Shown here: positions 35,410 through 46,650 of the stretch, piece after piece
Numbering within the stretch: the stretch's first letter is position 1
Layout: the number at the start of each line of letters is the position of its first letter
DNA from: Brachionus plicatilis
Lineage: Eukaryota; Rotifera; Eurotatoria; Ploima; Brachionidae
Reading direction: 5' to 3'
DNA: 64,000 nucleotides
NCBI GenBank assembly: GCA_010279815.1
Contig: QEOQ01000640.1
Coordinates: 206,282 to 270,281, forward strand
Made by a program: the position numbers and the translations under genes
Notes under the pieces: model-generated
The model's input: only the letters and a program-made list of their open reading frames with translations
Database searches by the model: none
Told to the model about the DNA's origin: nothing

Positions 35410-36430
35410 CGAACCGCCTCTAAGTCTTCATATTTCAAGTGTTTTCAAAATTAGTTCTTGTAATATTTTTCAAAGGATATTCTGATTTCAGGCACAAGCC
35501 ATGTTGCTCGTATTGGAACGGCTTCGATGGTGTTTATGTCTTTATTCAATTAGGTTTCAAAATTGTAACTCGATATTCAAGATGAGGTCTGAATAAAGCT
35601 CTGTAGATTCTTGATACTGAATTCTTATTGAGAAAATTAAATGTTCGTTTTATCATTCCAAGAACAATTTTTTCTTTTTTGATTGCCGAATTTATGTGAG
35701 TTGTCCACTTTAAATCTTCAAATATTTTGATACCTTAGTCTTTCTATTGTTTTTTTTTGAGATTTGCTTATTATCTTTGTGGTATTCACAATGAGGATTA
35801 TTGTTTAACCTTGCAGTTATTTTAGTTTATACAAATATGTCTTTTTTTGTCCATGCGTAAATTTCATTTAGGTCTTTTCTGAGTTCATCAGACTTTTCAA
35901 CTTGATCAAGGGTCATTCCTAATTCAGTGTCGTTTGCAAATAATTCATAAAAACTTATTACTTTATCAGTTAAGTCGCTAATATATATAAAAGTATAGTT
36001 CCCAAGACGGATTCTTGTGGTACACTACTAGAGACTAGTTTCTAAGCTGAAACTGTGTTCTCTTGGACTTCTATTTGTTTACGACTTGGAAGATATGCTT
36101 TTATCCAATTGAAAATTTCATTACCAAGACCAAAGTTTCCTAATTTAAGTACGAGTCTTATGTGTGTTAAGGTGTCAAATGTATTTCCAAAGTCGAGATA
36201 ACAATGTCCATTTGGAAACGATTTTTAAGCGATCTAGGAGTCAGTTCCATTATTTCAATTAAGTTGGTGATGCAGGATTTATTTCACAAAAAGCCATGTT
36301 GTCTTTGACAAATTTAAATTTATGACAAATATAAATTAATTAATAATTGCTTTCCATTACTTTGAACGGTATTGACGTTAATGAAATAGGTAATAGGTTA
36401 ATTTTTATTAATAATATTTGCATTAGGCTT
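35410..36430 (-). mobile_element. Degenerate non-LTR reverse transcriptase (CR1/L2-like)
   Basis: The minus strand, in shifting frames, carries successive RT blocks in order: PISLTSIPFKVMES, then a GF block, DFGNTFDTLTH (normally DFSKAFD), a VPQESVLG block (normally GVPQGSVLG), LFANDTELG (normally FADDT), and the C-terminal DLKWTTHINSAIKKEK and ALFRPHLEYR. The catalytic Asp-Asp is damaged to Asn-Asp and frameshifts and stops are frequent. It is inactive. The clade call rests on the C-terminal block and is tentative. Confidence 0.8.
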
Positions 36431-36826
36431 TAGAATATTCTCATATAAGATTCGGGCAAAGAGATTTTATCTTTCAAAAAGTTAACCAATCTTCAAAATA
36501 GAAAAAATAAAATTTCTAAACTTTAAAATTGAAAAATTTTTTTTTTAGAAAAATAGCACATCATGAAAATAATGAAAAGAATGTCTATCATTTGGAATAT
36601 TAAAGCTAACTGCTATCATTTTAATAAGTTCTTCAATTTTTGTACTCCTTTTTTTTTTTGTTTTGTTCTGCTTCACTTCTTCAATCTCAGAGTCAGTTTT
36701 AAAATTGACAAGCTATACAAAAATTTTAATTTTTAATTTTAGTATTTTTTTTTAAGTTGCTTTGAAACAAAAGATTTTTATAAGATTAAAAAAAATAAAA
36801 CATGTAAAATAATATATGTTTACATT

Positions 36827-37262
36827 TTGTTTGAAACAAAAAAAGACAACGATATTCTTTTTTATATAAATTTTGAATTAGACAAGTTTAAAGACCACAG
36901 TTACCTTAAAATTACTACACAACCTTATAATTTGGGTAGTATAATGGATTGTAAAATTAATTTACTCTATCGTTTGGGAACAAGTTACGAGAACATAGAA
37001 AAACAAACGGTCAAACGAATTAATTACTTCAAAAAACATTATGACAAAATACAAAGGCATGTTGTTTTTATTTTGGGATAGAGGTTATGGTATACTGGCC
37101 TGTTCCAAAACAATGGTTCAACCAAAAATTGTTTGTCAGTTGTCAGTTGTGGGGGACCGTACAAATTAGTTGGCAAATTAAACGATTTTACTCATAGGAT
37201 TGAAAAGGATAACAAAACTCTAGAAGTCCATGTTCAAAGTTTAAGAAATTTCAAAAGATTTG
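36827..37262 (+). mobile_element. LTR retrotransposon (Ty3/gypsy-type) integrase C-terminal relic
   Basis: An 84-codon open frame with a Lys/Asn-rich helical stretch (NIEKQTVKRINYFKKHYDK) is followed, after frameshifts, by a GPYK-VGKLNDF segment and THRIEKDNKTLEVHVQSLR. This order matches the post-core linker and GPY/F chromatin-interaction module at the integrase end of Ty3/gypsy elements. No RT, protease, LTR or upstream integrase core was recognised nearby, so this is an isolated, frame-broken fragment. An open stretch near 37430-37630 may be further decayed element sequence. Confidence 0.55.
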
Positions 37263-39169
37263 ACTGAAAGTAAAGTTAACCATATAAAATTATTTTTGGC
37301 ACGATATTCATGATTGGAAAAACTTTGTTATCTGAACGTTTTTTTTCCAAAAGAGTCGTTACCAAAATAAAAATGTAAAAAATTTATCGTATATTTGATT
37401 AACAATATCTAAATTTTTATTTTCATCAATTATCAACAACGTTTATTTAAAAAAGAATCGCAGCATTGTGAACAAAACTTATCCCGATCTTATTATGATA
37501 TATCAGACCAGTTAAAATCTATCATCCATTCACTACTTTGCTCATTTAGACAGATCAACAAAAAGAGCAACACTTCCAACTGGACGGCACCTTACAGCAA
37601 TAGTCGTGCTCTTATTTTGCTATTTAAATAAGCTGCATGATTTAGCAAACAGAGCATTAATGATAAAATTAAAATGGCTTGATATTTCTGTTTTAAAAGA
37701 AGTTAGAACCGCTTTCTGCGTATTAAAATCTTTTTTTCTAATCTAATTTTATACTCAACAAGTTTCATTATCTTTTCTCTACCTTGTTAACGGATTCAAT
37801 ACATTATTTAATAATTATATTTGTTTTTTAAAAGTGAGTTCGTTAAATGGGTTCTTGTAGAAATTCTGATCAACTACAAAAATTGAAGTCAAAAAGGCTC
37901 CCAAGTCTTCAATTTAAACAATTCAAAAAATTCTATAGATATCAGAATTCGTATGAATATGATATAAAAGATTTTTTAACTTCAGCTCTTTTAACTTTGT
38001 TTTTAAATTGTTTTTTTGCATCACTTTTTAAAAAATATTTTTTCAACTAAATATTAGATTTTTATTATGATAGCTGAAATAGGTTTTTTATATTCAAATA
38101 AATAACCCCATATCTGTTTTGAAATTTAAACTTGGTCAAAATGCGGTCACACAATTTTCAACTGGAAAGCAGAATCAGATCTTGGTAGCTTTATTTTTTT
38201 GCATTATGTATTTAAGATAAATTTAAAGGTTCAGGACCACAATTATCCTCTAATTGATAGACATCCTTTTCTTGGCACCCAAGCAAAATTCATCGGAGCA
38301 TTTTTGACAGATGTTAATAAGTTTTTTTTTTAAAATCTAAAAAATTTGCTTGTTGCAAAATTTGGTAAATATATTAATTGGTAATTAATATTTAATTTAT
38401 ATGAAATTAAAATCTAAGCAACATGTAATTAATATCTTAGTTCAAAAATATTTGTCGGTCCGCCAAATATCAAGATGGATTTCAAATTAAAGAATTAAAA
38501 AATTTAATTCGTTTGAACGTATATCATATAACGAAGAAGTGAAAATGAATGAATTTTTTGAAACTGAAAAATGTGTATTCTTATTGACGAAAGAACAAAT
38601 ATCTGATTTAGCAGAAAATCTCAAGATCACAAGAAGACAAATTATATTAAGAGAAAAGGAATTAAAATTTTTTTTTTTAATTTTAAAAGATATTTAAAAT
38701 TCTCACCTTTATTTCAAAGAAAATTTTTATATTTTAATTTCACTTAAATGATAAAATCTTTACAATTTTTGCATTTTAACTTGATCCTTGATCTAGGAAA
38801 AAGATGGATAAATTCGAGCCTATCATTTATATATTGGAATTTTTTAAAAGATATCAATTATTCACATTAAATTTAAAAAATTAAAAAATTAATTAATCAG
38901 AAATTAATTTAATAAGTCTTCAAACAAATAAGAAAAAATTTAAAAAATTTCATTTAAATTAAAAGTTTTATATTGGAATCGATTTTTTTAAATCTCAATA
39001 AAAACTGTTTTACTGGAAAGTAATCTATTTCAGGAAATTACTGAATATAGCTGGTTAAATGACTAAAACCTAGCAAATTTAAATATTAACTTTTGTTAAA
39101 TCTTATATTATACATAACTACGCGACTCTCTGTTAACAAAAAGATTATGAAGTTGTTCGCAGTTTTCAC
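37263..39169. other. Probable decayed element sequence and intergenic DNA
   Basis: Several short open stretches occur, for example plus strand at 37430-37630, 37847-38050, and about 38546-38670 encoding TKEQISDLAENLKITRRQ, but none has start, splice or family support. They may be the remains of the retroelement upstream. Confidence 0.3.
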
Positions 39170-39373
39170 CAGCTGTCTTTCTACAATAAAGCCATGATAT
39201 CTCGGCCATTCATAGTCCATTCGAAGAATCGTTTTTAAATATAATAGGATTGTACCAGTTTATCTTATCAAAACCCTTAACAATTTTAAGTTTTTAAAGT
39301 CTTTGAGTGTATCCTACATTTCTTAATTGTGGAAAAGGCTTTGTAGCTTTTCGCTAGAGGATTCGATGTTGTT

Positions 39374-39685
39374 CAGACTTGTGCGTAGGTCAAAAATTAA
39401 AGTCATTTTTTGGTGAAGTCAAAGAGTTGACTTGACTTAGAATGACTTGAATTTCAAAAAATTTAATTTTTGTTTTCGAAGGAATTTGATAAAAAATCTT
39501 CTAATTAATTTTCTAATATATACAACATTAAAATTTAAAGAATCATAATTAGGATTGAATGCTTGTTACCCGTTTTTTATTAACTTTCCCAAAAAAAATT
39601 CAAGTCATTCTAAGTCAAGTCAAGTCTAATGACTTAACTTAACTTTTTACTTTGACTTTAACTTCCTGACTTACGCACAAGTCTG
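39374..39685. mobile_element. hAT-type foldback MITE (312 bp)
   Basis: The ends are inverted repeats of about 32 bp: CAGACTTGTGCGTAGGTCA at the left against CAGACTTGTGCGTAAGTCA reversed from the right. The inside is rich in AAGTCA-type repeats. Flanks read ATGTTGTT on the left and ATTTGTT on the right, consistent with an 8-bp duplication that has lost one base. It splits the RT relic 39170-39962. Confidence 0.75.
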
Positions 39686-39821
39686 ATTTGTTAATGTCTT
39701 TTTTTAGAATTTACATCCACACTTGAACTCCATATTTAAGCTGTGGCCGAACGAATGTTTTGTTTAGTTTTGATATTGTCACTGCGTTATGATATTTGAA
39801 TGTTCTTCTTATTAAACGAAG

Positions 39822-39935
39822 GGTTCGGTTCGGTTGGGTTTTGCCGGTGGTTCGGTTCGGCCGGTGGTACGGCTGGTGGTACGGCTGGTACGGTACGGCG
39901 CCGATAATGGTACGGTTCGGCGGTCGCGACCTTAG
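39822..39935. repeat. GC-rich GGTTCGG/GGTACGG simple-repeat block
   Basis: About 110 nt made of GGTTCGGTT, GGTACGGCT and GGTGGTACG variants, strikingly GC-rich against the AT-rich surroundings. It sits inside an RT relic and has no coding meaning that I can see. Confidence 0.8.
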
Positions 39936-40393
39936 GGGGGATGTCGTTTTTGAAATACCCACTGTATTATTACAAGTTGATTTATATTAGAGATATTAAA
40001 GATTGAATGATTTTCACTTTGGACCGTACTTGAAACTTCTGGATGAAGTTCGTTATGATTTTGATTGCCTAGTTGCCTGTTAATCGAAGCTATCGAATTT
40101 CTCTCTAAAGCTGACCCTTATGCTTTTTTTCAAGCTTGTTTTGCATTACTTTCGAAGCCTAAACCCAGAAATCTGTTCTAAGTTCAAAAAGTGACTAGAG
40201 CTATAATTTATTAGAATAATCAATTTATTTAATATTTAATATTAATTAATATAATTTATTTAATCATTCTTGACAAAAAATTAAAAAATTTTAAATTTTT
40301 TATTTTCAATAGCCCTAGCCCAAGAGCCTTATAAATTAAATTTAATTGAAAAAATTAAAATCGATTCTCGTACTTTTACTTTAAAAGAGTTTA

Positions 40394-41270
40394 CAGTGTT
40401 CAAAGTTAAACTGTATAATGGGTAAGATTACATCATTTTACGTGATTTTACGTCAGAAAATCTAAGATAATATAATCTTACGAAATTTTACGTAATATTA
40501 CACTCAGAGTTGTTCATCAAGTCTCAAGTCTCAAGTCAAGTCCAAGTCACGACTTGACTTGAAATTTTTTAAAGGGAAAAAAGTCAAGTCTTAACTTGAC
40601 TTGAATTTCTTTTTCAGGAAAAAGTTAAAAAGTAACTTGAGTTGATGTTTTGTCTGATTTTATTTTTACTTAATTAAAGTTAATGCAAAAATTGAATTTA
40701 GATTTTTTGTTCTCTAAAATCTCTTTACCGTTTACATTTTTTAATTGAATCATTTTGTTAACCAAAAAATTATAAATTTATCTTTAAATTATAAATAATC
40801 TTTTGAAAAATATAAAAAAAATCGAGTCAAGTTTTGACTTAACTTGACTTTTTGGTCGAAAGACTTGAAAAATAGCGACTTGAGGAACAACTTTGATTAC
40901 ACTAGTTTAGTACTTTTTCTTACAATTAGCCATCTTACAATGTAATAATATGTAATTTTCTGTCATATTTTTTAAGCAATGTAAATAATAGGAAATTACC
41001 CATACTTTTTTATAAAATTCTATATATATTAAATTTTTATTAATTTTTTACTTTTTGCTCTAAAATTCAGTTTTTTTTTGGCCGTAAGAGTTTTCGACGA
41101 AACTTATTTGAACTAGTGTAATGTTACGCAAAATTACGTAAGATTATATTATCTTACATTTTCTTACATACAAGAAATGATGTAATATTATGTAAGCTTA
41201 CATTTTCTGACGTAAAAATCACGTAAAATGATGTAATCTTACCCATTATACAGCTTAACTTTAAACACTG
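40394..41270. mobile_element. Tc1/mariner-type MITE with long inverted repeats (877 bp including insertion)
   Basis: Starts CAGTGTTCAAAGTTAAACTG and ends with the complement of CAGTGTTTAAAGTTAAGCTG. The element is flanked by TA on both sides. The arms continue with GGTAAGATTACATCATTTTA and an ACGTGATTTTACGTCAGAAAA-like block, then match again beyond a roughly 40-nt deletion in the left arm. No coding sequence is present. The left arm is broken by the hAT MITE at 40505-40895. Confidence 0.85.
40505..40895. mobile_element. hAT-type MITE (391 bp) nested in the Tc1-type MITE
   Basis: Begins CAGAGTTGTTCATCAAGTC and ends GACTTGAGGAACAACTTTG, inverted repeats of each other. Flanked by exact 8-bp duplications ATTACACT at 40497-40504 and 40896-40903. 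The interior is full of AAGTCAAGTC and GACTTGACTT repeats in both orientations. Insertion after the outer element is unambiguous because the outer arm resumes directly after the second ATTACACT. Confidence 0.9.
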
Positions 41271-41441
41271 TAATTAAAAGAACGAAAAATTTATTGTTAA
41301 ACAAAAACTTTTGTTAGATTTTGTATCATTTTTCTTAATTTATTGATTGAAATCAATTTTATTAGCAAAATAAAGGTCAAAAATAAATTTAAAATAAAAG
41401 ATTTAAAAAAATAAATAAATATGACAATTGATACAAATTAG

Positions 41442-44400
41442 CTACTTTTCGATTAAAATATTTGAAGAATAATTTAGCTCACGACGTTTTCGATTGAAAC
41501 TCTCGTTTTCTAATCGTTTAAGCATTTTTATTTTATTCAAAATTTCTTCTTTTTCTCTGGCTAATTCAACAGTAGAGTTTTTCCTGGACGTTTTATCATT
41601 CTGAGATTTGTTCATGAAGTCCATGCTTTGCTTGACCAACTCAATAATTAGATATACCTTGCGTTTAATAGCGAACTGCATTTGACCAAGACACATTCCG
41701 ATTATAGCCATGCCAAACGAGGAGTATATACAAACAATAAGCATTTTAATATCGGCATAGTTGTCTTTTAAAGCAAGTCCTGGAACTAGATCACCAAAAC
41801 CCTTAATTAAAAAAAAATAAAAAATTAATTTAAATTTTTGTTTTAAATTACCATGGTCGTAAGAGTAACATAGACAAAATAAACACTTTCGGTTAAGGTC
41901 CAACCTTCGAAGTTGGAAAATAAAAATCCACCAAATAAAATGTAACCGATTATAATGACAAAAGCTAACAAAAATGGCACTTCATCATTATACAAACTGA
42001 GCTCTTCGTCTTCATCATCTTCTTGACTATTTTCTTCTTCGTCATCATCGTCCTCATAATAACTATATTCATAGGCTACTTTAGAATTGTCAAGGAATAA
42101 ATTAGAGCTCATTTTTGAGGTAGTGACTGATTGATTATCTGCTGGGACAACAATAAAGCTTTTTCTGTCATTCAATGGGAGTCCATCGTATTTTAAAACT
42201 CGATGTCTATTCACTCCTTTTTTCTCTTTAGAATTTTTTTTCAATTTTATTTTTTTCCAAAATTTGTAAATTGGATTTATAGATTGAAATCCCTTGTAGG
42301 CAAAGCGTAAAAATTGTCCAAGTATACTACTTAAATTGGTGAGACAGACTAAATATATCGGTATTCCAATTGAAGCATAGCAGATGCAAACCACTCGGCC
42401 TTCCCAAGTAACCGGGGCTATGAACCCGTAGCCAACAGTGGATATCACAGTTATGCTGAATAAAAGTGAAGCATAAAAACTCCATTTAGTATCCTTGCTG
42501 CAGTCTTGGCCATGAAAATTAGTGTTTGCTTCAATTTCAAAGATTTTTTTCCGGAATTCTTCCAACCATTTATTTATTTCAATTAGTGGTTCGATTAATT
42601 CTTTATCCAAGTAAGTTGTATTTGGTATCCTATTTATTTGGGAATATTTGCCAAATTTATAATTTATTTGAATAGGATTAGAATTTATTGAATTTGTGGG
42701 GGATCGGGAAAAATTTGTAAAATAGTTCAATTCGTCACTAGATATGTTATATGTTACATAATTGATTATCAAATCTCGATAATGCTTCAATTCTTTATCG
42801 AATTTCCCTCTTCCTTCTGTTAAAAATAAATTAAAATTAAAAAAAAAGTGTAGATTTTTCAAATTATTAATTTTAAAAAATTAAAATTAATACCGTTAAC
42901 TTTTGGTTAGTATTCTATTTATTTATTTTTTTTTTATTTATTCAAGGTTAAATTATTGATTTAATAGTTATTTGAAAAAATTTAACAATAAGCTATTTAA
43001 GTTAAATAATTCAAATTTAGAAACAAAATCTGTGTAAATTAAATTTATGTTATTGAAAATTGAAAGCTTAAACGTTGAAAACTTCAACATTGATCTTGAT
43101 CATAGTCTTGGTTAGTATTCAAAGAACCATGTAATGATTAAAGAGGTTTATTTTATTCTATGTGGTTTTAATACTTTCAAAAAAATTTTTAAAACTAAAC
43201 CATAATTTTTTTTTAGAATTTTACTTAAATGCTTGTTTTAGTCTTACAAATTCAAAAATTTTAGAAAATTTTTGATTTTTCAAAATTTAAAGGAAATATG
43301 AAATTTTAGCCTTATTCTTAGATTAAAACTAGTGTTGGGCGGCGGCCAACTTTGGCCGGCCGGTCTACGGCCGGACTTGAACGGCCACTTGGCCGGCCAG
43401 TTTAAACGGCCTATTTTGGCCGTGAATTTAACGACCGCATTTTAGACCGTCCGTGAATTGACCGACCGTCTGTGGACCGTTTTTAAAAAGGCCGACCTTT
43501 CCAAGGCCGGCCACAAGAAATGTAAGGTAATTTTTAATTATTAACCCCAAATTTTTTCGATACTTTTCAAAAATCGTTAAATTTTATATACAAATTTATA
43601 ATTCGGTATTTTAGATAGTTTTTTTATAAAAACGATTTTAATAAAAAAAATTAGATATATAAAAATCGACGATGAAAATCTAATTAGTTTTAATGTTTAT
43701 TTCTTTAAAATTTTTAATTTTTCTTTAATGTTTTTAAATTTTTTTAAACATCTTAGTAAAATTTTTTTTGGACCGTTTTGTGGCCGGCCGGTCTGCACAC
43801 GGTCGGCCGTTTTACGGCCTTTCAGTTGGCCGGCCACTTCACGGTCGGTCAGTGAGTTGGCCGGCCACTTCGCGGTCGGTTTTTATTTTGGCCGATAGTT
43901 GGCCGGCCACCTCACGGTTTTCTAAAATTTGGCCGGCCACTTTACGGTCGTTTTTTTTTTAGGCCGAAGGTCGAACGGCCACCTCACGGTCTTTTAAAAT
44001 TTGGCCGGCCATTTCACGGTCGGTCCGTCAGTTGGCCGCGGCTTGGCCGGCCAGGCACGGTCATTGGCCGTTAAATGGACCGGCCGTTTTTTGGCCGCTT
44101 GCACGGCCGGCCACGGTCTCGGCCATTTTTTTTTTCTGGCCGGCCACGTAGCCTCTCGACCGGCCCCCAACACTAATTAAAACCAGCACTTAAGAATCAT
44201 AACATGATTTCGATGGAATTAAAGTCGCAAATGAGCTACCAGTAAGGATTTTTTAAATTAATTATAAGTTGTTTTAAAAGATTTTAATTAATTAAAACTT
44301 TAGATTTAATTTAATTTCATGATTAAAAAAAATGGCTAATTTTTAATACAGCTCCCAATGTTTACAAAATAAGTGAACTTTTGAATCAAGTCGACCTGAA

Positions 44401-46650
44401 AGTTCAAATATAAAAATTTTGGTTCTATTTAATAATTTTCTCGAAAATTTGCACAAAATATTTAAAAGAGCAATTTTGGAATGTCTGACCTAAAACTTTT
44501 TAGAATAAAAAAAAAATTGAAAAATAAAAAAAATTTTAAAGATTTACATAGCACGTAATGCTGCATAGAAAAATATTAAAAAAACATTGATTATTATTAT
44601 TTTCAAAAGCGGCAGTTAATGTTGCAAAAATGGTTCTTAGCTAGGCCGCTAATCTTGTCCCATGTAAATTTTCATGAAAAAATTGAGAATTAATTAAAAT
44701 TCAAAATGAATAAGACATCACATCATAACAAATCATTTCAATTTTTTTATCTAGACTAAATGATTTAAGATTGAATTTTTCCATCATTACATTTTTAAAT
44801 AAGAGAAAGTATTATTTGAAAAATTGAAAAATGCAATAAACAGCTTGAACTTATTTTTTTTTTCTTCTTTTGGTGTTAATACTAAGATGCTAAAATTGAC
44901 TTGAATCTAATAATCAAAATTTGACAAGACCTATTACTTTTAATGTTTTAAATCGAAAATAAAGATTTGATGAAGCTTTTAAAAATTTAGGTAAATTTAA
45001 GTGATACGAATTTTGCTAAAATCTAACAATAATAAAATTTTGGAAAAATGATGAGTGAATATTATGCCAAGTCATAAAGTATTTAATTAGAATACTTTTT
45101 AACGACGGTCAAGTTTTTATAAAAATATGTTTTTAGATGAAGGGCAAATGCTAAAAACTATTAAATTTTTTGAAATTTTTTTATCTTTTCTTATTCAAAA
45201 TAATTAAAATGATCGAGTTGAATTTAAAGGAATTTTAGGTTCTATAAACAAAACAAAATACTAAAAATCGACATTGTGAAATATCAGACTTTACAAAATA
45301 AAACTTTTTCTGCAAAACTGTTGCTTAGCTCAATTTTAATGTTTGCTAAATTTCTTTAAATTAATCAAGTATTTATTTTCAAAATTAAAACATTTGATTT
45401 TAGAAATTGTTATTTTTTAATTTAAAAGAGGTCCAATAAATCTTATCAGATTAAGATAAATTCACCAAATTTTTTGCATAAATGGATCCAAGCTTTTAGT
45501 TTATAATAAAAAAATATAGTGAATAATTATTGTCTTTTAAATAAATAAAAACAATAAATAAATAAAATTATGTATCAGTAAATATTAAAAAAAATAATAT
45601 TTCTTTACTAAGAAATTTTTTAGCTTTATGTGGGAGTCACTCATTTAGCTCCAGAAATCCTAAGAAAACGATTATTCTTAATAATTTTTCTTTATTATAA
45701 ACTTGAAATTAGAACCATTTGTATAAAAAATTAAGTGAATCTATCAAAAATCGATCAAGTTAAACCAATTTGAGACGAAATTTACTGAGCATCTGCTACA
45801 ATAAAAAAATGGTTTTCAAGTCTTTTGTTGATATTTTTACATTTATTTTACCTGGATAATAATTAAATTATAAAATTTTTTTTAAACATTTAAAATTGTG
45901 AACTTATTCGTTTAAAACTAAAATTTTTCTCCCAAAAAAAAATTAATGGTTAATTTTTTAAAAAGCTTTCGATTTATAGTTACCAATTATTTTTTTTGTT
46001 TGAATACTCAAAAAAATTGGTGATCCTAATGGTAACAAAAAAATCCATGGTTTAGGGAGGGTAAATTTTTTTAAATCTATTCAAGATTATTACATTCAAG
46101 ATGCAGAAAGTTTTTCATTTCATTCCACTAATTAATATTTTAGAAACTTAAAAATTTTTATTTTCTTGAGCAAAATTGAAAATGATTTCCTTTTCGTTGT
46201 TTGCTAAAAAAAGATTTTAATTAACTCATGATAAGGATGTCAAGATTAATTAAATGATCAGCATGATAAAAATCCAATCTTTTAAATTATTCAAGAAAGA
46301 TTATCAATACAAAAATATTTGATCTAATTTAATTTGTTCTAAAAATTACCTTCACATCTTCTAAGCTCTTCATGTTGTTCAAGTATTTGGAACATTAGGG
46401 CACCCAGACTGCTATAAATAATAACTGCAACAATGAGACAAAGATTAATGATGATTAGTCGTCGTAAATTTTTGAAAGCTTTTTCGCTTTCTATTTTCTC
46501 CTTTGGCTTGATATAAACTTGGGATTTTTTTCTTACGTAATTTCTTAAATTAGCACCCAGATATCCATTGTCATTTGAATTGATCGAGTTTTTTTGCGCT
46601 TCATTTTTGAAAAAATAAACGTTCCCGGAATTCGAAATATTTGATGTCAT
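41442..46650 (-). CDS. Two-pore-domain (K2P/TWK) potassium channel
   Basis: Background K+ channel subunit of the plasma membrane; two subunits make one pore. Minus-strand exons 46650-46350, 42816-41852 and 41801-41442 join in frame to 541 residues; introns are 3.5 kb and 49 nt. TM1 is about residues 63-92. A long extracellular cap loop follows, then pore 1 with the filter TVGYG (about 217-221), TM2, a roughly 130-residue cytosolic loop with a strongly acidic patch (YEDDDDEEEN...EDDEDEE), TM3, pore 2 with filter TMGFG (about 421-425, spanning the exon 2/3 junction) and TM4, then a basic C-terminus. The pairing GYG in pore 1 and GFG in pore 2 is normal for K2P channels; Met in TMGFG is less usual than Val or Ile. 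I cannot assign a vertebrate subfamily. The first intron contains the GC-rich MITE at 43330. Confidence 0.92.
43330..44175. mobile_element. GC-rich hAT-type MITE in the K2P first intron (846 bp)
   Basis: The tips TAGTGTTGGG and CCCAACACTA are inverted repeats, bounded by exact 8-bp duplications ATTAAAAC (43322-43329 and 44176-44183), which identifies a hAT-type insertion. The interior consists of many GGCCGGCCACTTCACGGTC-like units in both orientations around a 230-nt AT-rich centre (about 43530-43760). No transposase. Its GC content is unlike anything else in the window. Confidence 0.92.
44176..46338. other. Remainder of the long K2P intron
   Basis: AT-rich intronic sequence between the MITE and the first K2P exon. 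No ORF, RNA or repeat that I can support. Confidence 0.4.

Larger units (their letters stand above)
39170..39962 (-). mobile_element. Second non-LTR RT relic, interrupted by a MITE
   Basis: The minus strand encodes LIRRTFKYHNAVTISKLNKT then VRPQLKYGVQVW (39711-39840), the same C-terminal block as at 35.5 kb. The continuation (IESS-EKLQSLFHN, then DFKNLKLL) resumes only on the other side of the MITE 39374-39685. Just upstream of LIRRTF, a GC-rich repeat replaces the expected RT sequence. Dead, and doubly interrupted. Confidence 0.7.

Noticed and set aside
36827..37081. 84-codon open frame as a gene
   Set aside because: The content and the broken downstream GPY/F-like segment mark a retroelement fragment.
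37847..38050. 67-codon open frame
   Set aside because: No family resemblance, splice partners or context; chance or element debris.
39822..39935. Possible telomere-like repeat (GGTTCGG)
   Set aside because: The units are irregular and internal to a LINE relic, unlike a metazoan TTAGGG array.
43768..43962. Arg/Ser-rich open frame in the GC-rich block
   Set aside because: It is a translation of the GGCCGGCC repeat array inside a MITE with clear target duplications, not a gene.
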